DNA of 51,210 nucleotides. Source: an uncultured Eubacteriales bacterium. GTDB lineage: Bacteria > Bacillota > Clostridia > Oscillospirales > Oscillospiraceae. Of this stretch, positions 1 through 8,225 are shown in pieces (position 1 is the first letter of the stretch; each line of letters starts with the position of its first letter). The DNA is taken from NCBI GenBank assembly GCA_900314485.1, contig OMVL01000018.1, positions 1 to 51,210 on the forward strand, given 5' to 3'. The position numbers and the translations under genes are program-made. The notes beneath the pieces are model-generated. The model saw only the letters and a list, made by a program, of their open reading frames with translations. It did not search any database and was not told where the DNA came from.

Positions 1-174
1 GTCTCGCCCCGTGCGGGGCGAGTGGATTGAAATTGCGAACGTCTGGAGCAAACAACCGGGACATTGGCGGTCTCGCCCCGTGCGGGGCGAGTGGATTGAA
101 ATTTTCACAGAAACAGGGGGCGATTTTGTGGGCGTATGGCGGTCTCGCCCCGTGCGGAGCGAGCGTATTGTATT
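1..174 (+). CRISPR. Distal end of a type I-C-like CRISPR array
   Basis: Two identical 33-base repeats at 1-33 and 70-102 begin GTCTCGCCCCGTGCGGGGCG and end TGGATTGAAAT. A third, degenerate copy lies at 142-174 (GTGCGGAGCG in the palindrome, altered 3' end). Spacers are 34-69 (36 bases) and 103-141 (39 bases). The GC palindrome followed by a GATTGAAAT tail is typical of type I-C arrays. Repeat decay at the right end marks this as the leader-distal end, so leader and cas genes should lie to the left, outside the window. No cas gene is visible here. Confidence 0.93.
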
Positions 175-260
175 TATATGCTTCTGGTAGATATGTAGCA
201 CGTCAGTTTCCGCACGGAGCGCAGCCAAGCGCCTGAAGATGACAAAAAAAGATCAACAGA

Positions 261-327
261 CTGCCAATCACGCAGGAAAAAGCCCCAGCCGCCCGAATTT
301 GGCGGCTGGGGGGTGAAGCATTGGCAG
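261..327 (-). terminator. Nested hairpin, terminator-like on the minus strand
   Basis: The inner stem 283-293/301-311 (CCCCAGCCGCC pairs with GGCGGCTGGGG) is followed on the minus strand by TTTTT, as in an intrinsic terminator. A second, outer 8-bp stem, CTGCCAAT (261-268) with ATTGGCAG (320-327), encloses it. No minus-strand gene lies just to the right, so the transcript it would end is missing or has been lost. Confidence 0.5.
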
Positions 328-394
328 GCATTGGGCCATTTACTATAGATTGGAATCACACTGCATTGCACTGCTAATTTGATCTGCTTTATGA

Positions 395-481
395 GAAGTT
401 ATCAACATCAATTATGCGGACATTCCCGACTGGGGCGTTGCGGGCATGAACTTTGACCGCAACCAGTTCAGATGGAGGTGA
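395..481 (+). pseudogene. Possible C-terminal gene remnant
   Basis: An open stretch of 28 codons follows a TGA at 392-394 and ends at TGA 479-481. The last residues read NYADIPDWGVAGMNFDRNQF and look like a real protein tail. The stop codon lies inside the ribosome site (GGAGGTGA) of the next gene, as in translationally coupled operons. I do not recognise the family. It has no credible start, so it is most likely what remains of an upstream partner gene after a deletion. A chance open stretch is possible. Confidence 0.3.
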
Positions 482-487
482 GATCTT

Positions 488-1360
488 ATGAGCGAAAAGG
501 TGTTAATCACCGTCTTTACCGACCCTATGATGGGACTCTCCTACGAGTCTGAACCCATCCTTCGGAAGCTGGAGACTCATTTTCCTGACAGAATCCGGTT
601 TTGGTATGTCATGTCCTGCCTTGTGCCGGATGTCTATCGGCTGGTAGATCCGGGCGAGCTGCCCTTGGACAGAGAAAAGGCGATTGAACGCTATAACCGG
701 CGTCTTGCCAAAATCTACGAGGATGAGGAATCCATCAGCGGAATGCCTATCAACATGGAGGGCTTCTGCCTGTTTGACACTGAGCATACATCCTCTATGC
801 CCCTCAACCTTGCCTATAAGGCGGCGCAACTGACTCACCCGGCAAAGGCGGAGCAGTTTCTGTACAACCTCCGCTTCGCAACAGTGGTGGATTGCCGGCC
901 TACTACCCGGACAGAAGAAATCATGGTGGTGGCAAGAAAGACAGGGCTGGATGAGCAAGTCTTTCTCGACCACTTTAACAGCCATACCACCCGGGATGAA
1001 CTGGAACTGGATTTACAGTTTGGCAGAAAGCTGGGCATTTACAGCCTGCCATCCTATCTGATTCAATGGGGTAATCGAGGTGTGTTGATTCAGAGCTTTC
1101 ACTATGGGGATTTTCTGACAGCCATTGAGAAAGTAACGGAATGGACGGTGCGCCCTGTTCCGGTAGAGCCCACTGCTGATGGGCTGCGCAGTCTGATTCA
1201 AAATCACCCGCTGATCTCGCCCATTGAGATCCGGGAGACATTGGATTTGAACAGCACAGAGGAAGTGGAGGAGCTGCTCCAGCCGTTGCTGCAAGCAGGA
1301 GAGGTCACGATTCAGCCTGTCCCCCATGGCTGGTTCGTCAGAAAAGAAAGTGAGAGCTGA
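488..1360 (+). CDS. DsbA/FrnE-like thioredoxin-fold protein with C-terminal winged helix
   Basis: The protein has 290 residues. It resembles the DsbA-family group that includes FrnE and the ClpXP adaptor YjbH/SpxH. The N-terminal beta strand and active-site loop read TDPMMGLSYESEP (residues 11-23). Here the usual CxxC position carries no cysteine, so disulphide chemistry by this loop is unlikely. The cis-proline loop LPSYLI is present near residue 190. After about residue 225 there is a small helical/winged-helix-like tail (SPIEIRETLDLNSTEEVEELL) ending in HGWFVRKE. ATG at 488 follows GGAGGTGAGATCTT. A binding or adaptor role is inferred, by analogy with SpxH; the partner is unknown. No sign of export is seen, so it is probably cytoplasmic. 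Confidence 0.75.
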   Translation: MSEKVLITVFTDPMMGLSYESEPILRKLETHFPDRIRFWYVMSCLVPDVYRLVDPGELPLDREKAIERYNRRLAKIYEDEESISGMPINMEGFCLFDTEHTSSMPLNLAYKAAQLTHPAKAEQFLYNLRFATVVDCRPTTRTEEIMVVARKTGLDEQVFLDHFNSHTTRDELELDLQFGRKLGIYSLPSYLIQWGNRGVLIQSFHYGDFLTAIEKVTEWTVRPVPVEPTADGLRSLIQNHPLISPIEIRETLDLNSTEEVEELLQPLLQAGEVTIQPVPHGWFVRKESES

Positions 1361-1366
1361 GTTAGA

Positions 1367-1498
1367 ATGATGGATCCAACGAATTACCAAAAAGACGAAG
1401 TGCTTTTATTGTCGCATCTACTTGGGTCATCGTTGGATGCGAACCTATGCGGCACTCTCAGAACATACATGCAGCTTGAAGTTCAGTCAGGAGCGTAA
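1367..1498 (+). CDS. Possible small ORF of 43 residues
   Basis: ATGATG begins 6 bases after the stop of the DsbA-like gene, and the frame stays open for 43 codons to TAA at 1496. The product would start MMDPTNYQKDEVLLLSHLLG and carries one cysteine. No strong ribosome site precedes it (only GAGAGCTGAG), and I do not recognise it. It could be a coupled small protein or a decayed fragment. Confidence 0.22.
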   Translation: MMDPTNYQKDEVLLLSHLLGSSLDANLCGTLRTYMQLEVQSGA

Positions 1499-1526
1499 AA
1501 TTTCACAAAGTAACCCCACAAAAGAC

Positions 1527-1561
1527 CATAGCCAGAACTTTCTTAGAAAGTTCTGGCTATG
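1527..1561. terminator. Perfect 16-bp hairpin before the truncated surface gene
   Basis: The arms 1527-1542 and 1546-1561 are perfect complements (left arm CATAGCCAGAACTTTC), with a TTA loop. No T-run follows on either strand, so it is not a classic intrinsic terminator. It lies about 50 bases before the point where the surface-protein reading frame abruptly begins, so it may be a recombination or insertion scar. Confidence 0.45.
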
Positions 1562-1612
1562 ACTCATATTTAGCGTATTCTGTCATTATTTGTCGATATT
1601 CTATGTGTCTGA

Positions 1613-4600
1613 GTGTTGCGCGCTACCTCTCTGACCCCGGAGGGGGAGATCCTGAACTATCTCGACGGCCAGTTTGTGGACGATATTGAGGCAGATGCGG
1701 GCGAGACCGTCACGCTCTATGCCATCTGGGGCGAGGCAGACAAATACACTGTGCTCTTCCGTGCCCCGGCGGGCTGCGGCGGCTCCATGGCCACCCGGTT
1801 CTACGAGCCGGGGGCGGAGATCCAACTCCCGGAAAACGGCTTCTACCGCTATGACCACTACTTTGTGGGCTGGAGCGTGGACGACAGCAATACCGTAACC
1901 TATGAGGACAAGGATGCCTTCACCGCAGGAAATGCCGGGGAAAAGCTGATTCTGACGGCAGTCTTCCTCCGCTATCCCCACAGCTCCCCGGTCAGCGGCG
2001 GCACCTTTGACTTCACCCTCAAGGCCGGGGAGAAGATCACCCTGAAGGACCTGCCTGCCGGCACTGCCTACCAAATTTGGGAGGAGACCCCCGGCGGCTG
2101 GAAGCTCCTGGAGCAGCGCAACGCCTCCGGAACCATCCAGCCCACCGTCACCGCTGAGGCGGAATTTGTGAACAAGTTCCAGCCGGAGATTGCCACAGCT
2201 ACCATCGTGGGCACCAAGACCCTGGACGGCAGAGCGGCAGGGGAGGGCGCCTTCCGGTTCCAGCTTCTGGAAGGGACGGAGGTCCTTCAGACCGTGAGCA
2301 ACCTTGCCGGCGGCTTTGTCCGCTTTGCGGATCTGGAATACCGGACTGCCGGCGAGCACGTCTACACCGTTCGTGAGGTACAAAACGGCAGCAGCTCGAT
2401 TGAGTACGACACCCATACGGAGACCGTCCGTGTGAGCGTCACCATGGACGAGGACGGCCAGCTCACCGCTCAGGTGACCTATGATTCCGACGGCGTGAAC
2501 TTTATCAACACCACCCGCCCCGGCACATTGGAGATCACAAAGCAGGGCGTGGGTGTCACCGAGGCGAATCAGGACACGGAATTTGAGTTCAAGGTCCGCT
2601 TCAGCAACGAAAACGGCGTGCCGCTTCCCGACGGCGAGGGCTATTCCTGGTATGTCCGGGGACGGGAGGGCGCTTCCAATCCCACCCCGGCCCGCTCCAA
2701 CCCCACCCCCGCGGGAGATGAGAGAACGGCGGTCCGGTCCGGCGATCTGAGCAGCACCGTTCAGTGGACCTTCTACTCTGACGGCGAACTGGTCATTGAG
2801 CCGAAGGAGGGACTGCAAGAGGGTACATTTGAGGGCGTGTCGGAGTACAATTCCAGCCAGTGGCCCTGGTATTCCTTCCGGAAAGACATCACCAAAGTCA
2901 CCGTCAAGAGGACCTGTAAGCTGATCGGCAGTGCGTACTATATGTTCGGTATGGGCAGCACCTACAGCGAGCAGGCAGGATACTCTATCGGCCAAACGAG
3001 CCTGACCGAGGTCGACCTCTCCGGCCTTGATACCAGCCAGGTCACCAATATGAGTGACATGTTCTACTACTGCGATAAGCTGACCACGCTGGACATGACC
3101 GGTCTTGATACCGGCAACGTCACCAACTTTAGCTACATCTTCGGCTTCTGCAGGGGTCTGACTTCCATCAACGTCAGCACGATGGACACCGGAAGCGCTA
3201 CCAACATGGACGGCATGTTTGCCGGCTGCGCCAGCCTGACTGCACTGGACGTCAGCAATTTCGACACCTCCAGCGCCACCTCCATGTGGTCCATGTTCCG
3301 TGACCTGACCAGCCTGACCGCGCTGGACCTGAGCCACTTTGATACCCACAATGTACAGGGCATGGGCCAGATGTTCCGGCGCAGCAGCGGCCTGACCTCC
3401 CTCAACCTCAGCGGCTGGGATGTGAGCAAGGTCACAAACATGTGGGCCATGTTCCAAAACTGCTACGGCCTGAAAGCACTGGACTTGAGCACGTGGATCG
3501 GAATGGGAACAACGTCTCCCGATTTGAACTGGATCTTCTGGGGCTGTACCGGTCTGCGCCGTCTGGATCTGAGCAGCTGGACGACGCACAACGGCGGAGG
3601 ATCTGATGTGTTTACAGACTGTACCAGCCTTGCCGCGATCACCCTCGGCCCGGGCTTCTCCTTTGGCAGCGGTTCCATGCTTCCCACCCCGCCCACCGAA
3701 TTTTGGATGCTGGAGGACAACCCGGACTCCGCCAAGACGGCGGAGGATCTGGCGGCGGAATATACCTCTTCCGATGCGGGCACCTGGGTCTGGATGGATG
3801 CCAACAATGTCTGTATCGTCCGCTTTGACGCAAACGGCGGCTACACCACTGCCGCTCCTGTGGGCGTGAAGGAGGACACCGAGTCCATCACCATTCCGGA
3901 CGAGAGCAGTACTGCCCGCTACGGCTTCGACTTTATAGGCTGGAACACCGAGCCGGACGGCTCCGGCGTGGAGGTGACCGGTCTGGAATCCATTGCAGAC
4001 CGCATTGAGTTCGGCTCAACGCTCTCGGTCTATGCCCAGTGGGTGGACAGCGCTACCAGAGCCAACTATCAGGTGATCCACTACCAGCAGAACACGAACC
4101 TGGGCGGCTACTATGTGGCAGACAGCCAGACCCTTAGGGCGGCCATTGACAGCCAGCAGACCCCCGCTGTCAAGAGCTATCCCGGCTTTGTCTCTCCCGA
4201 ACCTCGGACCGTCACCGTTCTGGAGGACGGCAGCACCACAGTGGAGTACTATTACGACCGCTGCCGCTACACCCTGGAATTTGACGGCAACGGAGCCGAC
4301 AGCGGCGAACTGGCCTCTCTGAGCATGATCAGCGGCGTCAGCGCAGTCCTGCCCTACAACAAGTTCGTCAAAGCCAATGCCATCTTCCTGGGCTGGAACA
4401 CGGCAGCGGATGGCTCCGGCACCAACTACGGCGAGGGCGCCTCTTTCAGCTACATGTCCGGTCAGGATGAGATTGTCACCCTCTACGCCCGGTGGTTCGA
4501 AAATGCCCCCACCGAGACCCAGACCGACGGTGAGATCACCGTGAGATGTAAGATGGGGGAGACGATTGTCATTCCCAACCTGCCTGCCGGCACCCGGTAC

Positions 4601-6649
4601 GAGGTGACGGAGGTCAACCTGCCTGACGGCTGGACCCAGTCCGGCAGTCAGAACACCGCCGGCACCATTTGGGCCAGCAGCACTTCCAGCGCCACGGTGA
4701 CCAACACCTACTACGCCGAGGGCTATGCCTCTCTGACAGCCCATAAGCGGCTGGTGGGCGGCTCAGTTACCTCCGGTCAGTTTACCTTCGAACTGGCAGA
4801 TATCTTTGACACGAGCGATGAGGTCAAATACGCCCACACGCCCAATCTGGACGATGACGGGATCTCTCACGGTAATTATACCAATAACATGAATGACCGT
4901 CAGACCGTGACGCTGGACGGCGTAAATAGTCTGCATGTTACCGTGACCTATTACACGGAGAGCGGCTATGACTATCTGGAGATCTATCGGGGCACTTACA
5001 GCGGAGGCACCGGCGGCGGAGCGGTCACCAGGCTGACCGGCGGAAAGAACACAGTGGAACTGGAGATCCCCGATGATACGGTCACCTTCCTGTTCCACAC
5101 GGACGGCAGCGTGACCAGAGACTACGGCTACTACGCAGTGGTGACCGACGGCTCCCATGCAACTCAGGCGGAAGTGACCGCCAACGGACCGGTGGATACC
5201 ATCACGGAGATGACGGATGAAGACGGCAATGTCGTCTCCAACCCCTGGTACGGCACAGCGCCCGTCGCTTTCAACACCATCAAGTTTACCGAGCCCGGTG
5301 AGTATGTCTACTACATCCGTGAGCAGGCAGGCTCCGCCAGCGAGATCAGCTATGACACCCATGTGGAAGAGGTACACATCATCGTCTTCGACAACGGTGA
5401 CGGCTCCCTGGGCACCAACGTGGTCTACGATGAGGACGGGGCGCTGTTTACCAACCGGGTCAAGACCGGATCGCTGACCGTGACCAAGACGGTAAAGAAC
5501 GGCACCCAGGCGGCGCTTGCCCACGACTTCACCTTTGCGGTCAGTCTGAAGGACGCCTCCGGCAATGACCTGCCGGACACCTACAAGGTGGAAAAGTCCG
5601 ACGGTACCGTGACCACCGTCGCCAACGGCGGCACCGTGCAGATCAAGGCAGAGGAGAGCTTCACCATCCTGGACCTGCCCCACGGCTGTCTGTACGAGGT
5701 GACGGAGCAGGACCTGGAGGGCTATGAGATCACCGACTCCAGCAACACCTCCGGCCAGATCAACGCAGGCAGGGGAAGCCATATCGCCTCCTTTGAGAAC
5801 ACCTACTTTACCACCGGCAGCGTGACCCTTGGGGCCCACAAGACCCTGCTGGGCGGCACCCTCCGGTCCGGGCAGTTCCGCTTCCAGCTGCTGGATGCCG
5901 AGCGGCGGGTGCTGGAGACGGCCTGGGCAGAGCCGGACGGCACGGTCACCTTCTCCACCCGGGACTTTACCCAGGAAGACGATGGCAAGACCTTTATCTT
6001 CTACATCTCCGAGCTGGAGGGGGAGGATGAGGACATCATCTACGACACCCACGAAGAGGAGGTACGGGTCAAGGTAACGGACAACGGCGCCGGCACCATG
6101 ACGGTAACGACCCAGTTCACCTCCGGCGAGCAGGCCCGGTTTACCAACGCCCGGCTGTGCAGCCTGACCGTTTCCAAGACGGTGGCGGGCAACATGGGTG
6201 ATGTGACTGCCCGGTTCCCCTTCACACTGGCCCTGACCCGGAACGGCGAGGCCTATACCGGGCAGATCGAAGCCCCCGAGGGCGTCAACTGGACTCCCAC
6301 AGGGGAGGGCACCTATACCTTTACCCTCAGCCATAGTGAGGAATTTACCCTTATCATCCCCGGCGGCGTGGATTATGCGATCACCGAGGCCGCCCCGGAG
6401 GACTATGAGGTATCTGTCTCTGTTACAGACGCGGAGGGCGCGGAGGTAGCAAACGCCGCCCAGGCGCCGGATGTACAGGGCAGCATGGACGGCGACCGCA
6501 GGGTGGACTTTACCAACACCCGTGAGGGCGTCGTCCCCACGGCAGCGGAGACACCTGCAGCCCTGCCCGCCTTCGGCATCGGCGCTCTGGCCCTGACAGG
6601 ACTGGCTGTACTGGTCATTGCCAAGCGCAGAAAGAAAAAAGAAGTCTGA
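1613..6649 (+). CDS. Giant sortase-anchored surface protein, N-terminally truncated
   Basis: The frame encodes 1678 residues. It opens at a GTG directly after an in-frame TGA (1610-1612), with no ribosome site and no signal peptide. The first residues are the tail of an InlB B-type repeat (ETVTLYAIW), so the 5' part is missing. Modules in rough order: B-repeats (to about 125); a DUF7601-like Cna-B fold (130-190); a Spy0128/FctA-type pilin domain (193-301); DUF7601-like; about seven DUF285/BspA 25-residue leucine-rich repeats (about 463-663, pattern LTxLDLSxxDTSxVTNMxxMF); more B-repeats (740-985); a pilin domain with a CUB-like insert (about 1038-1280); DUF7601 (1285-1400); pilin (1401-1517); DUF7601. 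The C-terminus has VVPTA, a hydrophobic helix and KRRKKK, which is a cell-wall sorting signal. Pilin domains of this family form Lys-Asn isopeptide bonds. An adhesin role is inferred. As it stands the product could not be exported, so it is probably a pseudogene or a silent cassette. Confidence 0.8.
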   Translation: MLRATSLTPEGEILNYLDGQFVDDIEADAGETVTLYAIWGEADKYTVLFRAPAGCGGSMATRFYEPGAEIQLPENGFYRYDHYFVGWSVDDSNTVTYEDKDAFTAGNAGEKLILTAVFLRYPHSSPVSGGTFDFTLKAGEKITLKDLPAGTAYQIWEETPGGWKLLEQRNASGTIQPTVTAEAEFVNKFQPEIATATIVGTKTLDGRAAGEGAFRFQLLEGTEVLQTVSNLAGGFVRFADLEYRTAGEHVYTVREVQNGSSSIEYDTHTETVRVSVTMDEDGQLTAQVTYDSDGVNFINTTRPGTLEITKQGVGVTEANQDTEFEFKVRFSNENGVPLPDGEGYSWYVRGREGASNPTPARSNPTPAGDERTAVRSGDLSSTVQWTFYSDGELVIEPKEGLQEGTFEGVSEYNSSQWPWYSFRKDITKVTVKRTCKLIGSAYYMFGMGSTYSEQAGYSIGQTSLTEVDLSGLDTSQVTNMSDMFYYCDKLTTLDMTGLDTGNVTNFSYIFGFCRGLTSINVSTMDTGSATNMDGMFAGCASLTALDVSNFDTSSATSMWSMFRDLTSLTALDLSHFDTHNVQGMGQMFRRSSGLTSLNLSGWDVSKVTNMWAMFQNCYGLKALDLSTWIGMGTTSPDLNWIFWGCTGLRRLDLSSWTTHNGGGSDVFTDCTSLAAITLGPGFSFGSGSMLPTPPTEFWMLEDNPDSAKTAEDLAAEYTSSDAGTWVWMDANNVCIVRFDANGGYTTAAPVGVKEDTESITIPDESSTARYGFDFIGWNTEPDGSGVEVTGLESIADRIEFGSTLSVYAQWVDSATRANYQVIHYQQNTNLGGYYVADSQTLRAAIDSQQTPAVKSYPGFVSPEPRTVTVLEDGSTTVEYYYDRCRYTLEFDGNGADSGELASLSMISGVSAVLPYNKFVKANAIFLGWNTAADGSGTNYGEGASFSYMSGQDEIVTLYARWFENAPTETQTDGEITVRCKMGETIVIPNLPAGTRYEVTEVNLPDGWTQSGSQNTAGTIWASSTSSATVTNTYYAEGYASLTAHKRLVGGSVTSGQFTFELADIFDTSDEVKYAHTPNLDDDGISHGNYTNNMNDRQTVTLDGVNSLHVTVTYYTESGYDYLEIYRGTYSGGTGGGAVTRLTGGKNTVELEIPDDTVTFLFHTDGSVTRDYGYYAVVTDGSHATQAEVTANGPVDTITEMTDEDGNVVSNPWYGTAPVAFNTIKFTEPGEYVYYIREQAGSASEISYDTHVEEVHIIVFDNGDGSLGTNVVYDEDGALFTNRVKTGSLTVTKTVKNGTQAALAHDFTFAVSLKDASGNDLPDTYKVEKSDGTVTTVANGGTVQIKAEESFTILDLPHGCLYEVTEQDLEGYEITDSSNTSGQINAGRGSHIASFENTYFTTGSVTLGAHKTLLGGTLRSGQFRFQLLDAERRVLETAWAEPDGTVTFSTRDFTQEDDGKTFIFYISELEGEDEDIIYDTHEEEVRVKVTDNGAGTMTVTTQFTSGEQARFTNARLCSLTVSKTVAGNMGDVTARFPFTLALTRNGEAYTGQIEAPEGVNWTPTGEGTYTFTLSHSEEFTLIIPGGVDYAITEAAPEDYEVSVSVTDAEGAEVANAAQAPDVQGSMDGDRRVDFTNTREGVVPTAAETPAALPAFGIGALALTGLAVLVIAKRRKKKEV

Positions 6650-6666
6650 CCACATAGCCAGACGGA

Positions 6667-6700
6667 CGTCCCGCCGCTCTTTTGAGCGGCGGGACGATTT
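6667..6700 (+). terminator. Intrinsic terminator of the surface-protein gene
   Basis: A 13-bp stem CGTCCCGCCGCTC (6667-6679) pairs with GAGCGGCGGGACG (6684-6696) across a TTTT loop, followed by ATTTT. It lies 18 bases after the stop codon. Confidence 0.8.
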
Positions 6701-6712
6701 TGCGCAGCGAAC

Positions 6713-6755
6713 GTCAACCTATCGGCTCTGCTTTTGGACAGATAGGTTGACTTTT
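6713..6755 (+). terminator. Second hairpin with T-run
   Basis: GTCAACCTATC (6713-6723) pairs with GATAGGTTGAC (6741-6751), followed by TTTT. It is probably a back-up terminator for the surface-protein transcript. Confidence 0.5.
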
Positions 6756-7177
6756 GTAGCCATGGATCATATAATGTTACCATGGGGCAATAAAATGACA
6801 TAGTTCCATGGAATTTCTGCCTCATACGAATATCTGGTAAAAAGCTTTAAAAGCTTTTTATAGGGCAAAGCCCGTTAGATATTGTATGGTAAGTGAGACT
6901 CAAAATCTTAAGTGAGGCTCGAAATCTTTGATTTCGTTTAGCCGAACTTATGCAAAGCTTGATGTTGCAAGCCGAACTGATGCACAGCGGACGTATTTTG
7001 CGCCAGTCGACGCAAAACGGGCAGCGCCTATTGAGGCGATGCTTATCCAATTAAAATCAAAGATTATAATTAGATAACGTGGTTATCCAGATAACTCAGC
7101 CAGAGAATACGGACTCCCTCCGTCACCTTCGGTGACACCTCCCTCAGAGAGGGAGGCACTGGCGAAACTCGTTCGTA
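6756..7177. other. Non-coding, repeat-rich intergenic stretch
   Basis: No convincing gene is seen. The stretch is AT-richer than its neighbours and holds short repeats: two copies of AGCCGAACT(T/G)ATGCA near 6945-6990, a hairpin CGAAATC/GATTTCG (6918-6934), and paired AGTGAG(A/G)CTC(A/G)AAATCTT motifs near 6890-6925. It looks like accumulated repeat debris between the surface gene and the AraC gene. Confidence 0.55.
7111..7157. repeat. Short dispersed palindromic repeat
   Basis: Two adjacent hairpins, GTCACC-TTC-GGTGAC and CCTCCCTC-AGA-GAGGGAGG, form a compact unit just after the AraC gene (on the minus strand). Units with the pattern CTCCGTC...GGCACCTCCCTC...GAGGGAGGC are familiar dispersed repeats of clostridial gut genomes. 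Here it may also end the AraC transcript. Confidence 0.55.
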
Positions 7178-8062
7178 TCAGTCCGATCTGAGACCGGCCC
7201 GATACTGCCGGGGAGAGACCCCGTATTTTCGCCGAAAGGAACGGATGAAGTAGGAAAAATTGTCAAATCCGCACTCTGAGGCGATCTTGCCCACCGGTTC
7301 GTCCGTCTCCTTCAGGTAATAGCCGGCGGCAGACAGACGATAGTCGTTCAAAAACTGGAGAAAGGTCTGGCCGGTCTCCTGCCGGAAGATGCGCATGAAG
7401 TGTGCGGGACTGTACCCGGTGATTTTGGCCGCCTCCGCCACGGAGATGCTGTCCTGAAAATGGGCCTTGACCCAGGTGAACACCGGCTTGAGCACTTTGG
7501 CGTGGCGAGAGTGTTTCGAGGGCACGGCCTCCTCCCGGAAGGCAAAGAGGGCGTGGAGCATCAGAAACAGCTGGCTTTTGACAATGAGGGAGTATCCGCT
7601 CTCCATCTTTTCACAGGCGGCGTCCGCCGTATCCAGTGCGCCGGAGACGGAGGCGTGAAAAACGGTCCCCGGGCAGATAGGCCTCGGAAAGGTCAGCGTT
7701 CCCCGGCGCAGCGCCTCGATGATGTGGGTGTGACACCACTCGTTCTCGTCCGGTGTGTCGAGGAGCGTCAGAGAGAAGATAATGTTCTCATATTCCATAG
7801 GCCCGGACGGATCCCCGTCGATGGAGTGTAATTCTCCCGGCAAAATGGGTACAATGTACCCGGCAGAGACGGGATAGGGGATGAGATTCACCGTCACGGT
7901 GCCCTGCCCCTTTTTGATGTAGACCAGCTCCATCTGGTCATGCCAGTGCAGGCCCACATGCTGGAAGTCCAGCGGGATGGTGCAGAGGTAGGTATTGTAG
8001 GGGAAACCCGGCTGCGTGTGCGGTGTAGTCTCCCGATATTGCATATATTCTTCCAGCTGCAT
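7178..8062 (-). CDS. AraC-family transcriptional regulator with cupin sensor domain
   Basis: The protein has 294 residues from ATG 8062, chosen over the upstream TTG at 8095 because AAGGGTGA sits 7 bases before it. The N-terminal half is a cupin-type ligand-binding domain (HVGLHWHDQMELVYIKKGQG around residue 35, then GYIVPILPGELHSID). The last 100 residues hold the two helix-turn-helix motifs of AraC/XylS proteins (ISVAEAAKITGYSPAHFMRI and VGKIASECGFDNFSYFIRSF, then PRQYR). It is transcribed away from glgP across a shared 163-base control region, so regulation of glycogen breakdown is a natural guess. The ligand, probably a carbohydrate, is unknown. Confidence 0.88.
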   Translation of the reverse strand: MQLEEYMQYRETTPHTQPGFPYNTYLCTIPLDFQHVGLHWHDQMELVYIKKGQGTVTVNLIPYPVSAGYIVPILPGELHSIDGDPSGPMEYENIIFSLTLLDTPDENEWCHTHIIEALRRGTLTFPRPICPGTVFHASVSGALDTADAACEKMESGYSLIVKSQLFLMLHALFAFREEAVPSKHSRHAKVLKPVFTWVKAHFQDSISVAEAAKITGYSPAHFMRIFRQETGQTFLQFLNDYRLSAAGYYLKETDEPVGKIASECGFDNFSYFIRSFRRKYGVSPRQYRAGLRSD

Positions 8063-8145
8063 CAAAATCACCCTTTCCCCTTGCGAAAGCGTCAAAAAAC
8101 TGCTATCATATTACTACTGTGCTAGGATCGTGTTATTTTCTGCCG

Positions 8146-8184
8146 TATAATAGCAAGAAATTGAGTGGCCAGTACAATTATAAT
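8146..8184 (+). promoter_or_regulatory. Probable glgP promoter region
   Basis: Two TATAAT boxes (8146-8151 and 8179-8184) lie in the AT-rich gap between the AraC gene and glgP. Neither has a good -35 at 17 bases (TTGAGT at 8161 is only 12 bases from the second), which fits an activator-dependent promoter. Confidence 0.4.
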
Positions 8185-8225
8185 AGATTCGACAAAAAAT
8201 GAAAAGCCTAAGGAGGAAAATCATT

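Noticed and set aside
1601-3589. Long minus-strand open frame (662 codons) antisense to the surface-protein gene, and a similar one at 4763-6655
   Set aside because: Low-complexity Ala/Gly/Val/His-rich translation with no domain; it is a by-product of GC-rich codon bias on the real plus-strand gene.
6847-7050. Minus-strand ORF of 67 codons in the intergenic repeat region
   Set aside because: It is made of short repeats (AGCCGAACT(T/G)ATGCA units), has no ribosome site and resembles spurious ORFs of dispersed repeats.
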